NCBI RefSeq assembly: GCF_001889525.1
Contig: NZ_CP018192.1
Span: forward strand, 966,501-1,030,500
Source: Granulibacter bethesdensis
Lineage (GTDB): Bacteria; Pseudomonadota; Alphaproteobacteria; Acetobacterales; Acetobacteraceae
DNA: 64,000 nt
Direction: 5' to 3'
Shown here: piece after piece, positions 43,616 through 52,503 of the stretch
How the letters are laid out: every line of letters begins with the position of its first letter
Position numbering within the stretch: position 1 is the first letter of the stretch
Translations under genes and position numbers: made by a program
Notes under the pieces: generated by a model
Seen by the model: the letters and a program-made list of their open reading frames with translations, nothing else
Database searches by the model: none
Told to the model about the DNA's origin: nothing

Positions 43616-44488
43616 TCAGGCGAAATGCAGCCACGCCAGCGCACCAAGGCCCGCTATAATGCAGTAAAAAGCGAAAGGCTTCAGCGCCCAACTGTCATGA
43701 TCCCGGAAATAGCGCATCAGAAAGGCCGTGCTGAGCCATGCAGTGATGCCGGCTGCTACGGCAGCCAGGGCGGCGGTCTGGAATACGCCTGGTGCGATAT
43801 CGGCATGCAGTAATTTGGGCACTTCCAGCACGGTAGCGCCCAGAATGATCGGCAATGCGATCAGGAACGAAAAATGCGCGGAGGCTTCATGATCGATTCC
43901 GCGCAATAATCCGCCGACGATGGTAGCACCAGAGCGGGAAATACCGGGAATCAGCGCGGCGCACTGCCAACAGCCGATGGTGAATGCATCCATGACGGTG
44001 AGGGTAGACAGGGCGCGGCGCTCTGTAACCTCATGATCGCTGGTCTGGAGATAAGGGCTGGCGGCTCCCCGCAATTTCTCCCCGAACAGAAGAAGTCCGC
44101 CATTCACCACCAGAAAAAACGCGGCAATCGGGGCCGATTCGAACAGCGCCCGCAACATATGCTCAAGTAAGCCGCCGACTACGATGGCTGGCAGCGTTGC
44201 GACCACCAAAAGCATGAAAACCCGTCTCGCTTGCGGCACATGATGGGCCGGGGCAAAGCCGATAACGCCGCTGAACAAGGCCCACCAGTCGCGCCAGAAA
44301 TACAGCAGTAGTGCAGCCGCCGTACCCAGATGCAGAAACACCAGAAATGGCAGGAAGGTCTGGCTGTGCTGCGGCAGGCTCCAGCCCAGCAATGCCGGAA
44401 GGACAACGGCATGCCCCAGTGAACTGACCGGGAAAAGCTCGGTTGCGCCTTGCAGGATAGCAATGGCGATGGCCTGGATCGCGTTCAT
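43616..44488 (-). CDS. uppP: Undecaprenyl-diphosphatase UppP (BacA)
   Basis: A 290-residue inner-membrane enzyme that dephosphorylates undecaprenyl pyrophosphate to recycle the lipid carrier for peptidoglycan and polysaccharides. The N-terminal active-site motif is ILQGATELFPVSSLGH near residues 11-26, and the second is PGISRSGATIVGGLLRG near 175. About eight hydrophobic segments are present. I chose the ATG at 44488 because AGGATGG lies just upstream; an in-frame ATG at 44497 would add three residues. It is divergent from murI, another peptidoglycan precursor gene. Confidence 0.93.
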   Translation of the reverse strand: MNAIQAIAIAILQGATELFPVSSLGHAVVLPALLGWSLPQHSQTFLPFLVFLHLGTAAALLLYFWRDWWALFSGVIGFAPAHHVPQARRVFMLLVVATLPAIVVGGLLEHMLRALFESAPIAAFFLVVNGGLLLFGEKLRGAASPYLQTSDHEVTERRALSTLTVMDAFTIGCWQCAALIPGISRSGATIVGGLLRGIDHEASAHFSFLIALPIILGATVLEVPKLLHADIAPGVFQTAALAAVAAGITAWLSTAFLMRYFRDHDSWALKPFAFYCIIAGLGALAWLHFA

Positions 44489-44614
44489 GGGTTCCATCCT
44501 ACACCGGTCATCTTTCCGATTGAGTGGCGGAAAGCGGAGGCTCTGGCAAGCATCTGCAGACAGTTCCCGTTGTATGCTCTTGACCCGCGATCATGAAGGA
44601 GGCACCCCACGCGG

Positions 44615-45445
44615 GTGAGGAATACGGACGCACATATTCTGGTTTTCGACTCCGGCATTGGCGGCCTTGGCATTGCCGATTGTATCCGGCGCATGCTGCC
44701 TGCGGCGACCCTTGGCTATGTCGCCGATACGGCGGGGTTTCCCTATGGCGCGATGAGTGACGGGGCTCTGGTCACCCGCGTGCTGACGGTGCTGGAGCAT
44801 GCAATAGCCCGGCTGCGGCCCGATATGGTCGTGATCGCCTGCAACACGGCCAGCACGCTGGCATTGTCTGCACTGCGGTCTCGGCATGATCTGCCATTTA
44901 TTGGCTGTGTACCACCCCTGAAATGGGCGGCCTCGGTCAGCGCCACCCGCCAGATCGGTCTGCTGGCAACCCCGGCGACGGTTGACCGCCCTTATCTGAC
45001 GGCCCTGATGCAGGAACACGGGCAGGGTTGTACGCTTCATGCCCATGGTGCATGTCATCTGGCTGGTTATGCGGAGGCTGTGTTCCGGGGCGAAACGGTG
45101 CTGGTTGAGGCCGTCAGGGCCGAGCTGGGTATTCTCGGCGTGATCCCCGACATTGATGCGGTGGCGCTGGGATGCACGCATTACGGACGGTTGCTTCCAT
45201 GGTTGCGGCAGGCCATGCCGCGTCCGGTGGCATGGCTCGATCCGGCAGAGGCGGTGGCGCGGCAGACGGCCAGAATAGCCATCACCACCGGGGCCACTGC
45301 CGCGCCTGACAGTCTGCCACGAGCTGCGCCCTGTTGGGCACAGACGGTCTTTACGACCGGAGTTGTCCCGGATGATGCCACACGGCAATCATGGGCGGCG
45401 GAGGGGTTTCCGGAGTGGCAGCCCCTGGAGATCGCCTCCGCCTGA
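44615..45445 (+). CDS. murI: Glutamate racemase
   Basis: A 276-residue cofactor-independent racemase that makes D-glutamate for peptidoglycan. The first catalytic Cys is in VIACNTASTLAL near residue 72, the second in ALGCTHYG near 188. FDSGIGGLG at 11-19 and the DTAGFPYG loop near 38 are also family hallmarks. The start is a GTG at 44615, with AAGGAGG 12 bases upstream. The C-terminal 50 residues are less conserved. It is divergent from uppP, so the two cell-wall genes may share a regulatory interval of about 125 bases. Confidence 0.95.
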   Translation: MRNTDAHILVFDSGIGGLGIADCIRRMLPAATLGYVADTAGFPYGAMSDGALVTRVLTVLEHAIARLRPDMVVIACNTASTLALSALRSRHDLPFIGCVPPLKWAASVSATRQIGLLATPATVDRPYLTALMQEHGQGCTLHAHGACHLAGYAEAVFRGETVLVEAVRAELGILGVIPDIDAVALGCTHYGRLLPWLRQAMPRPVAWLDPAEAVARQTARIAITTGATAAPDSLPRAAPCWAQTVFTTGVVPDDATRQSWAAEGFPEWQPLEIASA

Positions 45446-45454
45446 GCCGGATAA

Positions 45455-45892
45455 TCAGGCTTTCGTTTTGGGGGCCGGCGGTTTGGCTCCCGTCTGCTCG
45501 AAGGCGGCTGCGGCGGCTTCGGCCACGCTCTGATCCTGCTCGCCGGAGCCTCCGCTGATTCCGACCCCACCGACCACTTTGCCATCGCGCCGCAGTGGGA
45601 TTCCGCCTGAGAAAATCATGACGCGCCCATGATTGGATTGCTGGATACCGTAGAACTGCTGGCCAGGCTGGGCATTGCCCGCCAGATCCTTGGTGGAAAT
45701 ATCGAAAGCACGCGCGGTGAACGCCTTGTTGATGCTGATGTCGATGCTGCCGAGCCAGGCATCATCCATCCGATGGTGAAGCTTCAGATTTCCGCCGCCA
45801 TCAACGATGGCGATGTTCATCGGCTGCCCGATTTTTCGAGCGTGTTTTTCAGCGGCGGTGGCGATCCTGACGGCGTCTTCCAGAGTGAGCAT
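45455..45892 (-). CDS. GlcG/HbpS-family heme-binding-like protein (DUF336)
   Basis: A 145-residue protein of the GlcG/HbpS family. Diagnostic features are LTLEDAVRIATAAEKHARKIG at the start, NIAIVDGGGNLKLHHRMDDAW near 26-46, SINKAFTARAF near 53, and GGIPLRRDGKVVGGVGISGGSGEQD near 100. Some members bind heme; others sit in glycolate operons with unknown role. There is no signal peptide, so it is probably cytosolic. The ATG at 45892 follows AAGGGA. A longer frame upstream has no family similarity. It converges on murI, nine bases away. Note that glcF occurs in this window but about 14 kb away. Confidence 0.85.
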   Translation of the reverse strand: MLTLEDAVRIATAAEKHARKIGQPMNIAIVDGGGNLKLHHRMDDAWLGSIDISINKAFTARAFDISTKDLAGNAQPGQQFYGIQQSNHGRVMIFSGGIPLRRDGKVVGGVGISGGSGEQDQSVAEAAAAAFEQTGAKPPAPKTKA

Positions 45893-45944
45893 GGTATCCC
45901 TTAACGACCAGAGAAAAGCTTTATATTCATCAGGCTGCGGCCTT

Positions 45945-46004
45945 TTCCCTGCCATGGGAAGAGGGACAAAAAGCCCAATGCCTGGTTCCCGCCTGATGCG
46001 GGAA
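45945..46004. repeat. Two TTCCC/GGGAA inverted repeats between the GlcG-like gene and cydD
   Basis: TTCCC(6)GGGAA lies at 45945-45960. TTCCCGC(5)GCGGGAA, a perfect 7-bp stem, lies at 45986-46004. Both are in the 240-base divergent interval. They may be operators or leader hairpins for cydDC. Confidence 0.45.
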
Positions 46005-46132
46005 ATCCTCTTTTCAAACGCTCTGAACGGGAACTCGTTCGATCCGGTCGATATGTGTGTCATGAGCATAAAGCCGGATTTAAGGAATTACCCTGTCAAA
46101 GACAGAGCCGAGAGGTTAAGAAGCGGCCCATA

Positions 46133-47896
46133 ATGCGTGACAAAACCCGTTCTTCCTCCGGTTCCGCTCCGATGACAGGTGCTTCCTCTGCGCGTGCAGG
46201 GGGCAGGCGTCATTCTCCTGCCCGTGGGTGGCTGAAGGAACAAGGGGGGCTGGCCCGCCGGAATGCGCGCCATGTCATCCTGTTGGGTCTGACCGGCACC
46301 ATTCTGGCCGTGGGGCAGGCATGGTGTCTGGCAGCGGTTTTCGGCGGCACTCTGGGCCATGCCATGGTCGGGGGACTGCCTTACGCTACAGCTTTCCTGG
46401 GGATTGCCGCGATCCGCGCCTTTCTGGGGGCTATGACGGAGCGCTATGCGGCGGCGGCGGGTGCAGCGGCTCGGCGGCGGCTGCGGGATCAGGTGATGGC
46501 GAGGCTGCTGGCCATTGGTCCTTCCCTGCTGCGCGGATATCATTCTGCCGAGCTGGCAGCGATTGCCGTAGATCGGATCGAGGCGCTGGACGGATTTTTC
46601 TCCCGCTGGGTTCCTGCTGCCTCTCTGGCGATCCTGTCGCCGGCTTTTATCTTGCTGGCTATCCTGCCACTGGATTGGCGGGCGGCTCTGGCCTTGCTGG
46701 TTGCGGGTCTGCTGGTGCCGTTCGGTATGGCGCTTTCCGGTATTGGTGCAGCGGTCGCTTCCCGCCGTCAGTTCGTGGCGATGAGCCGCCTGCAGGCCCG
46801 TTTTCTGGACCGGGTGCGCGGCATTGCCACCATCGTTCTGAGCGGGCGGACCGAGGATGAAGCCATCGCTCTGGGACGCGCCGCCGATGAATTGCGCCGC
46901 CGCACCATGCGGGTGTTGCGGGTGGCGTTTCTGTCCTCCGCCGTGCTGGATCTGGCAATGGCGGCAGCTCTGGTCGGTCTGGCGCTGCATTACGGACAGG
47001 CGATCCTGTCCGGTCAGGCAGGCCATCCGGCGCGTGCGCTGTTCGTGCTGCTGCTGGTGCCGGAGTTTTTCGCGCCGCTGCGGGCCTTTTCGCTGGCCTA
47101 TCAGGACAAGATGCACGCAACTGGCGCCGCCGAAGCCATCGCCGCCCTGCCTGAGCCGCCGGAAAAGCCTGTGCTTCAGGTTCGTACCATTGAAGCACGT
47201 GGTGTGACGGTCACGTTCGATCATGTCTCGCTGGTATGGGACGAGACACGTGGCCCGGCCCTGCATGATGTCAGTTTCCGTATTCCCGCGGGAGAGACAG
47301 TGGTGCTGGCCGGTCCTTCCGGATCGGGCAAGTCAAGCATCATGGAGATTTTGCTGGGCTTTACCCGTCCTACGAGCGGACGGGTGGCTCTGAACGGCAT
47401 GGACATCACGGATATTGTTCCAGCGGCTCTCTCCCGGCTGACGGCTTGGGTCGGGCAGAAGCCGATGCTGTTTGCAGGGACCATCCGCGACAATATCCTG
47501 TTCGCCCGTCCGGAAGCATCGGAGCAGGATCTGCTGGATGCCATCCGTCATGCTCATGTGGACGATTTTGCCCGTGCCCTGCCGGACGGGCTGGAGACGA
47601 TGATAGGCGAGGGTGGTTATGGCCTGTCTGGCGGTCAGGCGCAGCGCGTGGCGATTGCGCGTGCCTATCTTCGCAATGCTCCGCTGCTGCTGCTGGATGA
47701 GCCGACTTCCCATCTCGATCCGGTCACCGAAGCCGATATTCTGGACAGCCTGAAACGTCTGGCGGTTGGCCGCACCGTATTGCTGGCCAGCCATAGCGCG
47801 GCTGCGCATGCTTTTCCGGGTCATCGGATTGATCTGCGGGATGGCAGTGTCGTGTCCGCACCATTCCCGACCATGTATGGAAAGGTGATGGCATGA
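46133..47896 (+). CDS. cydD: CydD, cysteine/glutathione ABC exporter subunit
   Basis: A 587-residue ABC half-transporter with fused membrane and ATPase domains. With CydC it exports cysteine and glutathione to the periplasm, which is needed to assemble cytochrome bd. Six membrane segments occupy about residues 45-320. The ATPase has Walker A GPSGSGKSS, the signature LSGGQAQR and Walker B LLLLDEPTSHLD. The N-terminal 40 residues are basic and Ser-rich. I chose the ATG at 46133; the next possible one is at 46172. Its stop overlaps cydC by four bases. No cydAB genes are in the window. Confidence 0.93.
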   Translation: MRDKTRSSSGSAPMTGASSARAGGRRHSPARGWLKEQGGLARRNARHVILLGLTGTILAVGQAWCLAAVFGGTLGHAMVGGLPYATAFLGIAAIRAFLGAMTERYAAAAGAAARRRLRDQVMARLLAIGPSLLRGYHSAELAAIAVDRIEALDGFFSRWVPAASLAILSPAFILLAILPLDWRAALALLVAGLLVPFGMALSGIGAAVASRRQFVAMSRLQARFLDRVRGIATIVLSGRTEDEAIALGRAADELRRRTMRVLRVAFLSSAVLDLAMAAALVGLALHYGQAILSGQAGHPARALFVLLLVPEFFAPLRAFSLAYQDKMHATGAAEAIAALPEPPEKPVLQVRTIEARGVTVTFDHVSLVWDETRGPALHDVSFRIPAGETVVLAGPSGSGKSSIMEILLGFTRPTSGRVALNGMDITDIVPAALSRLTAWVGQKPMLFAGTIRDNILFARPEASEQDLLDAIRHAHVDDFARALPDGLETMIGEGGYGLSGGQAQRVAIARAYLRNAPLLLLDEPTSHLDPVTEADILDSLKRLAVGRTVLLASHSAAAHAFPGHRIDLRDGSVVSAPFPTMYGKVMA

Positions 47897-49584
47897 CCGC
47901 ACTTCTTCGCCCGCTGCTGGATATTGCAGCGCTGTGGCGTAACCGTTTGCCCTGGTTGTTGGCTGGGATCGTGGTTTCGGTTCTGGCCGTTTTGTCTGCG
48001 GCGCTGCTGATGATGCTGGCAGGCCGGACCGTGGCGGCCGCCATGATGCTTGGCGTGCTGGCCGCCCCCATGCTGCTGCGCTGGATCGGTGTGGCCCGGG
48101 TTGTGTTGCGCTATCTGGAGCGCGTCGTCACGCATGATGCCATGTTCCGGGCGTTGGCTGATCTGCGGGTCTGGTTTTTCCGCGGTATTGCCCGTGATGC
48201 CGCAGGTGGGCTGGGCTTCCGCCGTGCCGGGGATGTGCTGTCTCGTCTGGTCAATGATGTGGAGGCGCTGGACGGGCTTTATCTGCGTATCGTCGTTCCT
48301 GTTGCCGGGGCGCTGGTGCTGTTGCCGGTGCTGCTCTACGCGCTGGGGCGGCTGGATGTTGTGCTTGCGGTGGTGGTCGGTGTGTTGTTCATGCTGGCTG
48401 CTTTCGTGCTGCCGGTCATCTCCGCCCGCAATGCAGCGGGGCAGGGTGCAAGGTTGACCACTTCCATGAGCCGGTTGCGGATTGCAACCCTCGATACCCT
48501 GACCGGCCTCAGGGAAGTGCGGGCCTGTGGTGCGGAAGACCGCATGCTGGCGGATATTCAGGCCCGTCAGGCATTGCTGCTGACGGCCCAGCGCGAGGGG
48601 GCGGCCCGTGCCGCATGGGCCTCGGCGATGTCGTTTCTGTTTGGGCAGGCAGGGGTAGCGGCCGTGCTGTTCGCGGTTGCGCTCAATGTCGTGACAACTG
48701 GTCCAGCAGCCTTGATCGGGTGTGCATTTCTGACGATTGCGGCGTTTGAGGCGATTGGGGGCCTGCCGCGTGCCGGTGTGCTTGCCGGACATGCCTCCGC
48801 TGCCGCGGAGCGCGTTCTGGAAGCGGCCTCCAGACCCGAAAGCGATGTGCCGCAGGGTGTGGCAGACGTTGAGGAAAGACTGCGGGAGGAAAGACTGCGG
48901 TCGGTACGCGGGAAAACGGCGGCCCTGTCTTTCAGACATGTCTCGTTCCGCTGGCGGCAGGATGGGCCGCTGGTGCTGGATGAGCTCAGTCTGGATTTGC
49001 CGGCTGGTGCGCGGGTTGCACTGCTCGGCCCTTCAGGAGCCGGAAAGTCGACCATTGCCGCTCTTGCGATGCGGCTCGCTGTGCCGGAGGCAGGACATAT
49101 TTTTCTGTCAGGCACCGATATGGCGACCTTACCGGTCGATATGGTGCGAGGCCATTTCGCATGGTTGTCCCAGACAACGCATCTGTTTGACGACACGATC
49201 CGGGCCAATCTGCTGATGGGTCGTCCCGATGCGCAGGAGGCCGATCTCTGGGCGGCGCTGGATGCGGCGCAGTTGGGTGCTGTGGTTCGCGGCCTGCCAG
49301 ATGGCCTGGAAAGTTGGGTCGGTGAGGGTGGATTCCGCCTGTCCGGAGGGCAAGGGCGGCGTCTGGCTCTGGCGCGGGCGCTGTTATCCCATGCTCCGAT
49401 CCTGATTCTGGATGAGCCGGCGGCCGGTCTTGATGCACAGACCGAACGTGAGCTGTTCCTGACCCTGAACGAGGTAGCGGGCGATCGCACCGTTCTGCTG
49501 ATCGCCCATCGTCTGACAGGAGTTGAGAAGCTGGACCGTATCTATAGACTGTCTGGCGGTCAGGCAGTTCCGGCAATGAGCTGA
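47893..49584 (+). CDS. cydC: CydC, cysteine/glutathione ABC exporter subunit
   Basis: A 563-residue ABC half-transporter forming the heterodimer with CydD. The membrane domain covers about residues 15-310, with EALDGLYLRIVVPVAGALV near 118 typical of CydC. The ATPase domain has Walker A GPSGAGKST near 380, a signature read as LSGGQGRR, and Walker B ILILDEPAAGLD. The GATG overlap with cydD shows translational coupling. A short direct duplication occurs in the linker, where EERLREERLR near residue 325 comes from repeated GAGGAAAGACTGCGG. The next gene is about 100 bases away and unrelated. Confidence 0.93.
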   Translation: MTALLRPLLDIAALWRNRLPWLLAGIVVSVLAVLSAALLMMLAGRTVAAAMMLGVLAAPMLLRWIGVARVVLRYLERVVTHDAMFRALADLRVWFFRGIARDAAGGLGFRRAGDVLSRLVNDVEALDGLYLRIVVPVAGALVLLPVLLYALGRLDVVLAVVVGVLFMLAAFVLPVISARNAAGQGARLTTSMSRLRIATLDTLTGLREVRACGAEDRMLADIQARQALLLTAQREGAARAAWASAMSFLFGQAGVAAVLFAVALNVVTTGPAALIGCAFLTIAAFEAIGGLPRAGVLAGHASAAAERVLEAASRPESDVPQGVADVEERLREERLRSVRGKTAALSFRHVSFRWRQDGPLVLDELSLDLPAGARVALLGPSGAGKSTIAALAMRLAVPEAGHIFLSGTDMATLPVDMVRGHFAWLSQTTHLFDDTIRANLLMGRPDAQEADLWAALDAAQLGAVVRGLPDGLESWVGEGGFRLSGGQGRRLALARALLSHAPILILDEPAAGLDAQTERELFLTLNEVAGDRTVLLIAHRLTGVEKLDRIYRLSGGQAVPAMS

Positions 49585-49680
49585 AGAGCTGAAATAATTA
49601 ACAGAACGTCATCATTTCATGCGTGACATGAGGGAGCTTGCCCGCTTTTCTGATCCGATGGGTTAAAAAGGCATGCAATC

Positions 49681-50460
49681 GTGACGGATTCTCCTATTGA
49701 AGATGCGATCGTCCGGATCGACAGTCTGCGCAAGAGTTTCGACGGTACCGAGATTCTCAAGGGCGTCTCCTTGCAGATAGAGCAGGGAGATCTTGTATCG
49801 ATCATTGGGCCGTCAGGCTGCGGTAAATCAACCTTCTTGAGATGTATCAACTTTCTGGAAATCCCTGATTCGGGACGCATTTCCGTTGCGGGCATCGCGC
49901 TGGAACGGTCCGGTACAGATGAGCGCTGGACCAATGCGATGGAGGAACGTGCCCATGCGCTGCGTGAGCAGGTCGGCATGGTTTTCCAGGGCTTTCACCT
50001 GTTTGCGCATCGTACAGTGGCGGAAAATGTGATGATGGCACCCATGATCGTGAAAGGCCTGAAAAAAGCTGCGGCGCGCGATCTGGCCATGCACCAGCTC
50101 TCCCGTGTCGGCCTGGCCACACTCGCCGATCGCTATCCCGGCACGCTGTCCGGTGGCCAGCAGCAGCGTGCGGCCATTGCACGCGCCCTGGCCATGTCGC
50201 CGAAAGTGATGCTGTATGATGAGCCTACCTCCGCACTGGATCCCGAATTGGTTGATGAGGTGCTTCAGGTCATGCGCGATCTGGATGCGGAAGGCATGAC
50301 GCAGCTGATCGTGACGCATGAGATGCGCTTCGCGCGTGATGCCTCCGATTACATCGTGTTTATGGAAGGTGGCGAAATCGTCGAAGTGTCCGATGAGGAC
50401 GAGATCTTTGAAAACCCGCGCGATCCCAGGACGCGCCGTTTCCTGAAGCGGTTCGCATGA
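49681..50460 (+). CDS. Polar amino acid ABC transporter ATP-binding protein (GlnQ/HisP-like)
   Basis: A 259-residue ATPase that powers uptake of a polar amino acid. Walker [10 protein letters not shown] is near residue 43. The family segment [19 protein letters not shown] near 100, the signature [15 protein letters not shown] near 157 and Walker [17 protein letters not shown] near 178 are all intact. The GTG at 49681 follows AAAAGG. Its last codon overlaps the start of the fused binding-protein/permease gene by four bases, so the two genes make a complete importer. The amino acid transported is not readable from sequence. Confidence 0.95.
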   Translation: MTDSPIEDAIVRIDSLRKSFDGTEILKGVSLQIEQGDLVSIIGPSGCGKSTFLRCINFLEIPDSGRISVAGIALERSGTDERWTNAMEERAHALREQVGMVFQGFHLFAHRTVAENVMMAPMIVKGLKKAAARDLAMHQLSRVGLATLADRYPGTLSGGQQQRAAIARALAMSPKVMLYDEPTSALDPELVDEVLQVMRDLDAEGMTQLIVTHEMRFARDASDYIVFMEGGEIVEVSDEDEIFENPRDPRTRRFLKRFA

Positions 50461-51968
50461 TGCGTTATATGCTGGCTGTCCTGATGGTTCTGCTCCTCAG
50501 CCTGCATTCCGGAGCGGTGCGGGCTGGGGATGAACTCCGCTGGGGTGCTGACGCGCAGTCTGATGCACCTTATATTTTTCATGATCCAGATCATGAGGAC
50601 CGCCTGATTGGTTATGAAAAAGATATTGTTGACGAGATCGGGCGCCATCTTAATCGCAATCTGATCTTTGTTCAGAATGGTTGGGACAGCCTTATCCCCG
50701 GTCTGGATCGGGGGCTGTATGATTTCTCGATCGACGGTCTGGAAATTACCCCCGCCCATCGTGAGGTCGTTGATTTTTCAAAGCCCTATTATGTAACGTC
50801 GGAACAGCTCGTCGTTCGTAAGGACAGCAAGGGACTGGATACGCTGGAGTCACTGCACGGCCATGCGGTCGGCACACTCAAGGCCAGTGTGGGCGAGCGG
50901 ATTCTACAGAAACACCCTGATATCAACCTGCGTGTGTATGAGGAGGAGATCGACGCCTATACCGATCTCCATAATGGGCGTACCGATGCGGTTCTGCTCG
51001 ATTGGCCGATTGCCCTGTATTATTCAGCGACAGATCCCAGCCTGAAACTCATTGGTAAACCAATCGGCCACCTGGAATACGGCATTGCCGTGCGCAAGGG
51101 TAATCAGGTGTTGCTCGATCAGATCAATACTGCTCTTGACCACATGCGTGCGGATGGAACCCTCCGTCGTATTCTGGAGCGGTGGAACCTCTGGACGCCA
51201 GATATGGCGACGTTCACTGGAGATCACACCTCTATAACACAGCCGGCGGTTTATTATGATGAATTTGTAAAGGCACATGCACCGGCCACGGCATGGCGGA
51301 TCAAATTTAAACGCTATATCGGTTTTATCCCGCTGATCGCTCATGCAGCGGTCACAACACTGGAAGTCTCCCTGCTGGCTATGGTTCTGGCGGTGGCAAT
51401 GGGATTGTTGCTGGCGGTCTCGCGATTATATGGCCCGGCCCCGCTGCGTATGCTGTCAGTGATGTATATCGAAATCATGCGGGGCACGCCGCTGCTGATC
51501 CAGGTACTATTCGTATTCTACGGACTGCCGAATCTGGGGATCAGGCTGGATCCGTTTTTCGCTGGCGTACTGGCGCTGGGCCTGAACTACGCGGCGTATG
51601 AGGCGGAAAACTACCGTGCCGGTCTGGGCGCGGTCCCGCATGGCCAGTACGAGGCAGCCATTGCCTTGAACATGACGTCTTTCCAGGCCCTGCGTCATGT
51701 GGTGATTCCACAGGCATTCCGGTTGGTGATTCCGGTGATGACCAATGATTTCATCTCCGCGCTGAAGGATTCTTCGCTGCTGTCCGTTATCACCCTGTCT
51801 GAACTCAGTCAGACCTATGTGCGTCTTTCCACTACGTACTATGATTATTTCGGCACCGGTCTGATGATCGGCGCTGCCTATCTTCTGATCGGTCTGCCTT
51901 TCGTGCGTCTGGCCCGCTGGACGGAGGAAAGACTTCACACAGGCCGCAGGCCGCAGCGCCGACTGTAG
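50457..51968 (+). CDS. Fused amino acid-binding protein and ABC permease (GlnHP-like)
   Basis: A 503-residue fusion. Residues 1-23 are a signal peptide or first membrane anchor. About 25-255 form a type II periplasmic solute-binding domain with GYEKDIVDEIGRHL, FDFSKPYY-like and GTLKASVGE segments. About 285-495 are a His/Glu/Gln/Arg-type permease with five spans; EIMRGTPLLIQVLFVFYGLP near 340 and the EAA loop EAAIALNMTSFQALRHVVIPQAFR near 398 contact the ATPase. Similar fusions are known in GlnP-type importers. It overlaps the ATPase gene by four bases. No separate permease is present. Confidence 0.92.
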   Translation: MMRYMLAVLMVLLLSLHSGAVRAGDELRWGADAQSDAPYIFHDPDHEDRLIGYEKDIVDEIGRHLNRNLIFVQNGWDSLIPGLDRGLYDFSIDGLEITPAHREVVDFSKPYYVTSEQLVVRKDSKGLDTLESLHGHAVGTLKASVGERILQKHPDINLRVYEEEIDAYTDLHNGRTDAVLLDWPIALYYSATDPSLKLIGKPIGHLEYGIAVRKGNQVLLDQINTALDHMRADGTLRRILERWNLWTPDMATFTGDHTSITQPAVYYDEFVKAHAPATAWRIKFKRYIGFIPLIAHAAVTTLEVSLLAMVLAVAMGLLLAVSRLYGPAPLRMLSVMYIEIMRGTPLLIQVLFVFYGLPNLGIRLDPFFAGVLALGLNYAAYEAENYRAGLGAVPHGQYEAAIALNMTSFQALRHVVIPQAFRLVIPVMTNDFISALKDSSLLSVITLSELSQTYVRLSTTYYDYFGTGLMIGAAYLLIGLPFVRLARWTEERLHTGRRPQRRL

Positions 51969-52075
51969 ACAGAAGACAGAAACGCAATGGTTTTCATCAG
52001 GCCGGTTGACGCTCATCGCCTTCGGAGGCACACCTTGTCGTAAGACGGTACAGCTTTTTAACAAGGGAGTCGGCC

Positions 52076-52474
52076 ATGCGCCGCCTAAGCCTGCTTTGCT
52101 TGCCCCTGATCGCCGCTGCATGCTCTCAGCCAGCTGCGCTTCAGCGTTCCTATAATGTTTACTTCCTGCAGGATTCTGCTGTGCTCGATCCGGCGGCCAC
52201 TCAGGTGGTCAGCTATGCGGCAGAGCTCGCAAAGCAGTATCCGGGTCTGAAGGTGACCGTGTCCGGCTATGGCGGCAAGTCCTCTGAGCAGGCGTCCACG
52301 GTCACGGAAACACCTTTGGCCAAGCTGCGCGCTAATGCGGTGCGGGATCAGCTGGTATCTGACGGGATTGCTAAAAGTAGAATCGAACGTTCGGTCCACA
52401 CGGTTGATGCATCCAATCTGGCCGTGGCGGAGCGCCGCGTGGATATTGATATCGGAGATGTCGACAGCAAGTAA
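52076..52474 (+). CDS. Diverged OmpA-like lipoprotein
   Basis: A 132-residue predicted lipoprotein. The signal ends at the lipobox IAAAC with Cys16. The mature part has the outline of an OmpA/Pal domain: YNVYFLQDSAVLDPAATQVV near residue 26, VTVSGYGG near 61, LAKLRANAVRDQLVSDGI near 82 and AERRVDIDIGD at the end. Where functional OmpA domains have Thr-Asp for peptidoglycan binding, this one has Gly-Gly, so binding is doubtful, while the Arg is kept. ACAAGGGAG precedes the ATG. It sits between an amino acid importer and recQ. Confidence 0.75.
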   Translation: MRRLSLLCLPLIAAACSQPAALQRSYNVYFLQDSAVLDPAATQVVSYAAELAKQYPGLKVTVSGYGGKSSEQASTVTETPLAKLRANAVRDQLVSDGIAKSRIERSVHTVDASNLAVAERRVDIDIGDVDSK

Positions 52475-52503
52475 TCCGATGATCGGCATATTCGGTACTG
52501 GCT

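Noticed and set aside
48870-48905. Frameshift or assembly duplication in the cydC linker
   Set aside because: The repeated GAGGAAAGACTGCGG is 15 bases, keeps the frame and falls in a variable linker, so it is a harmless small duplication.
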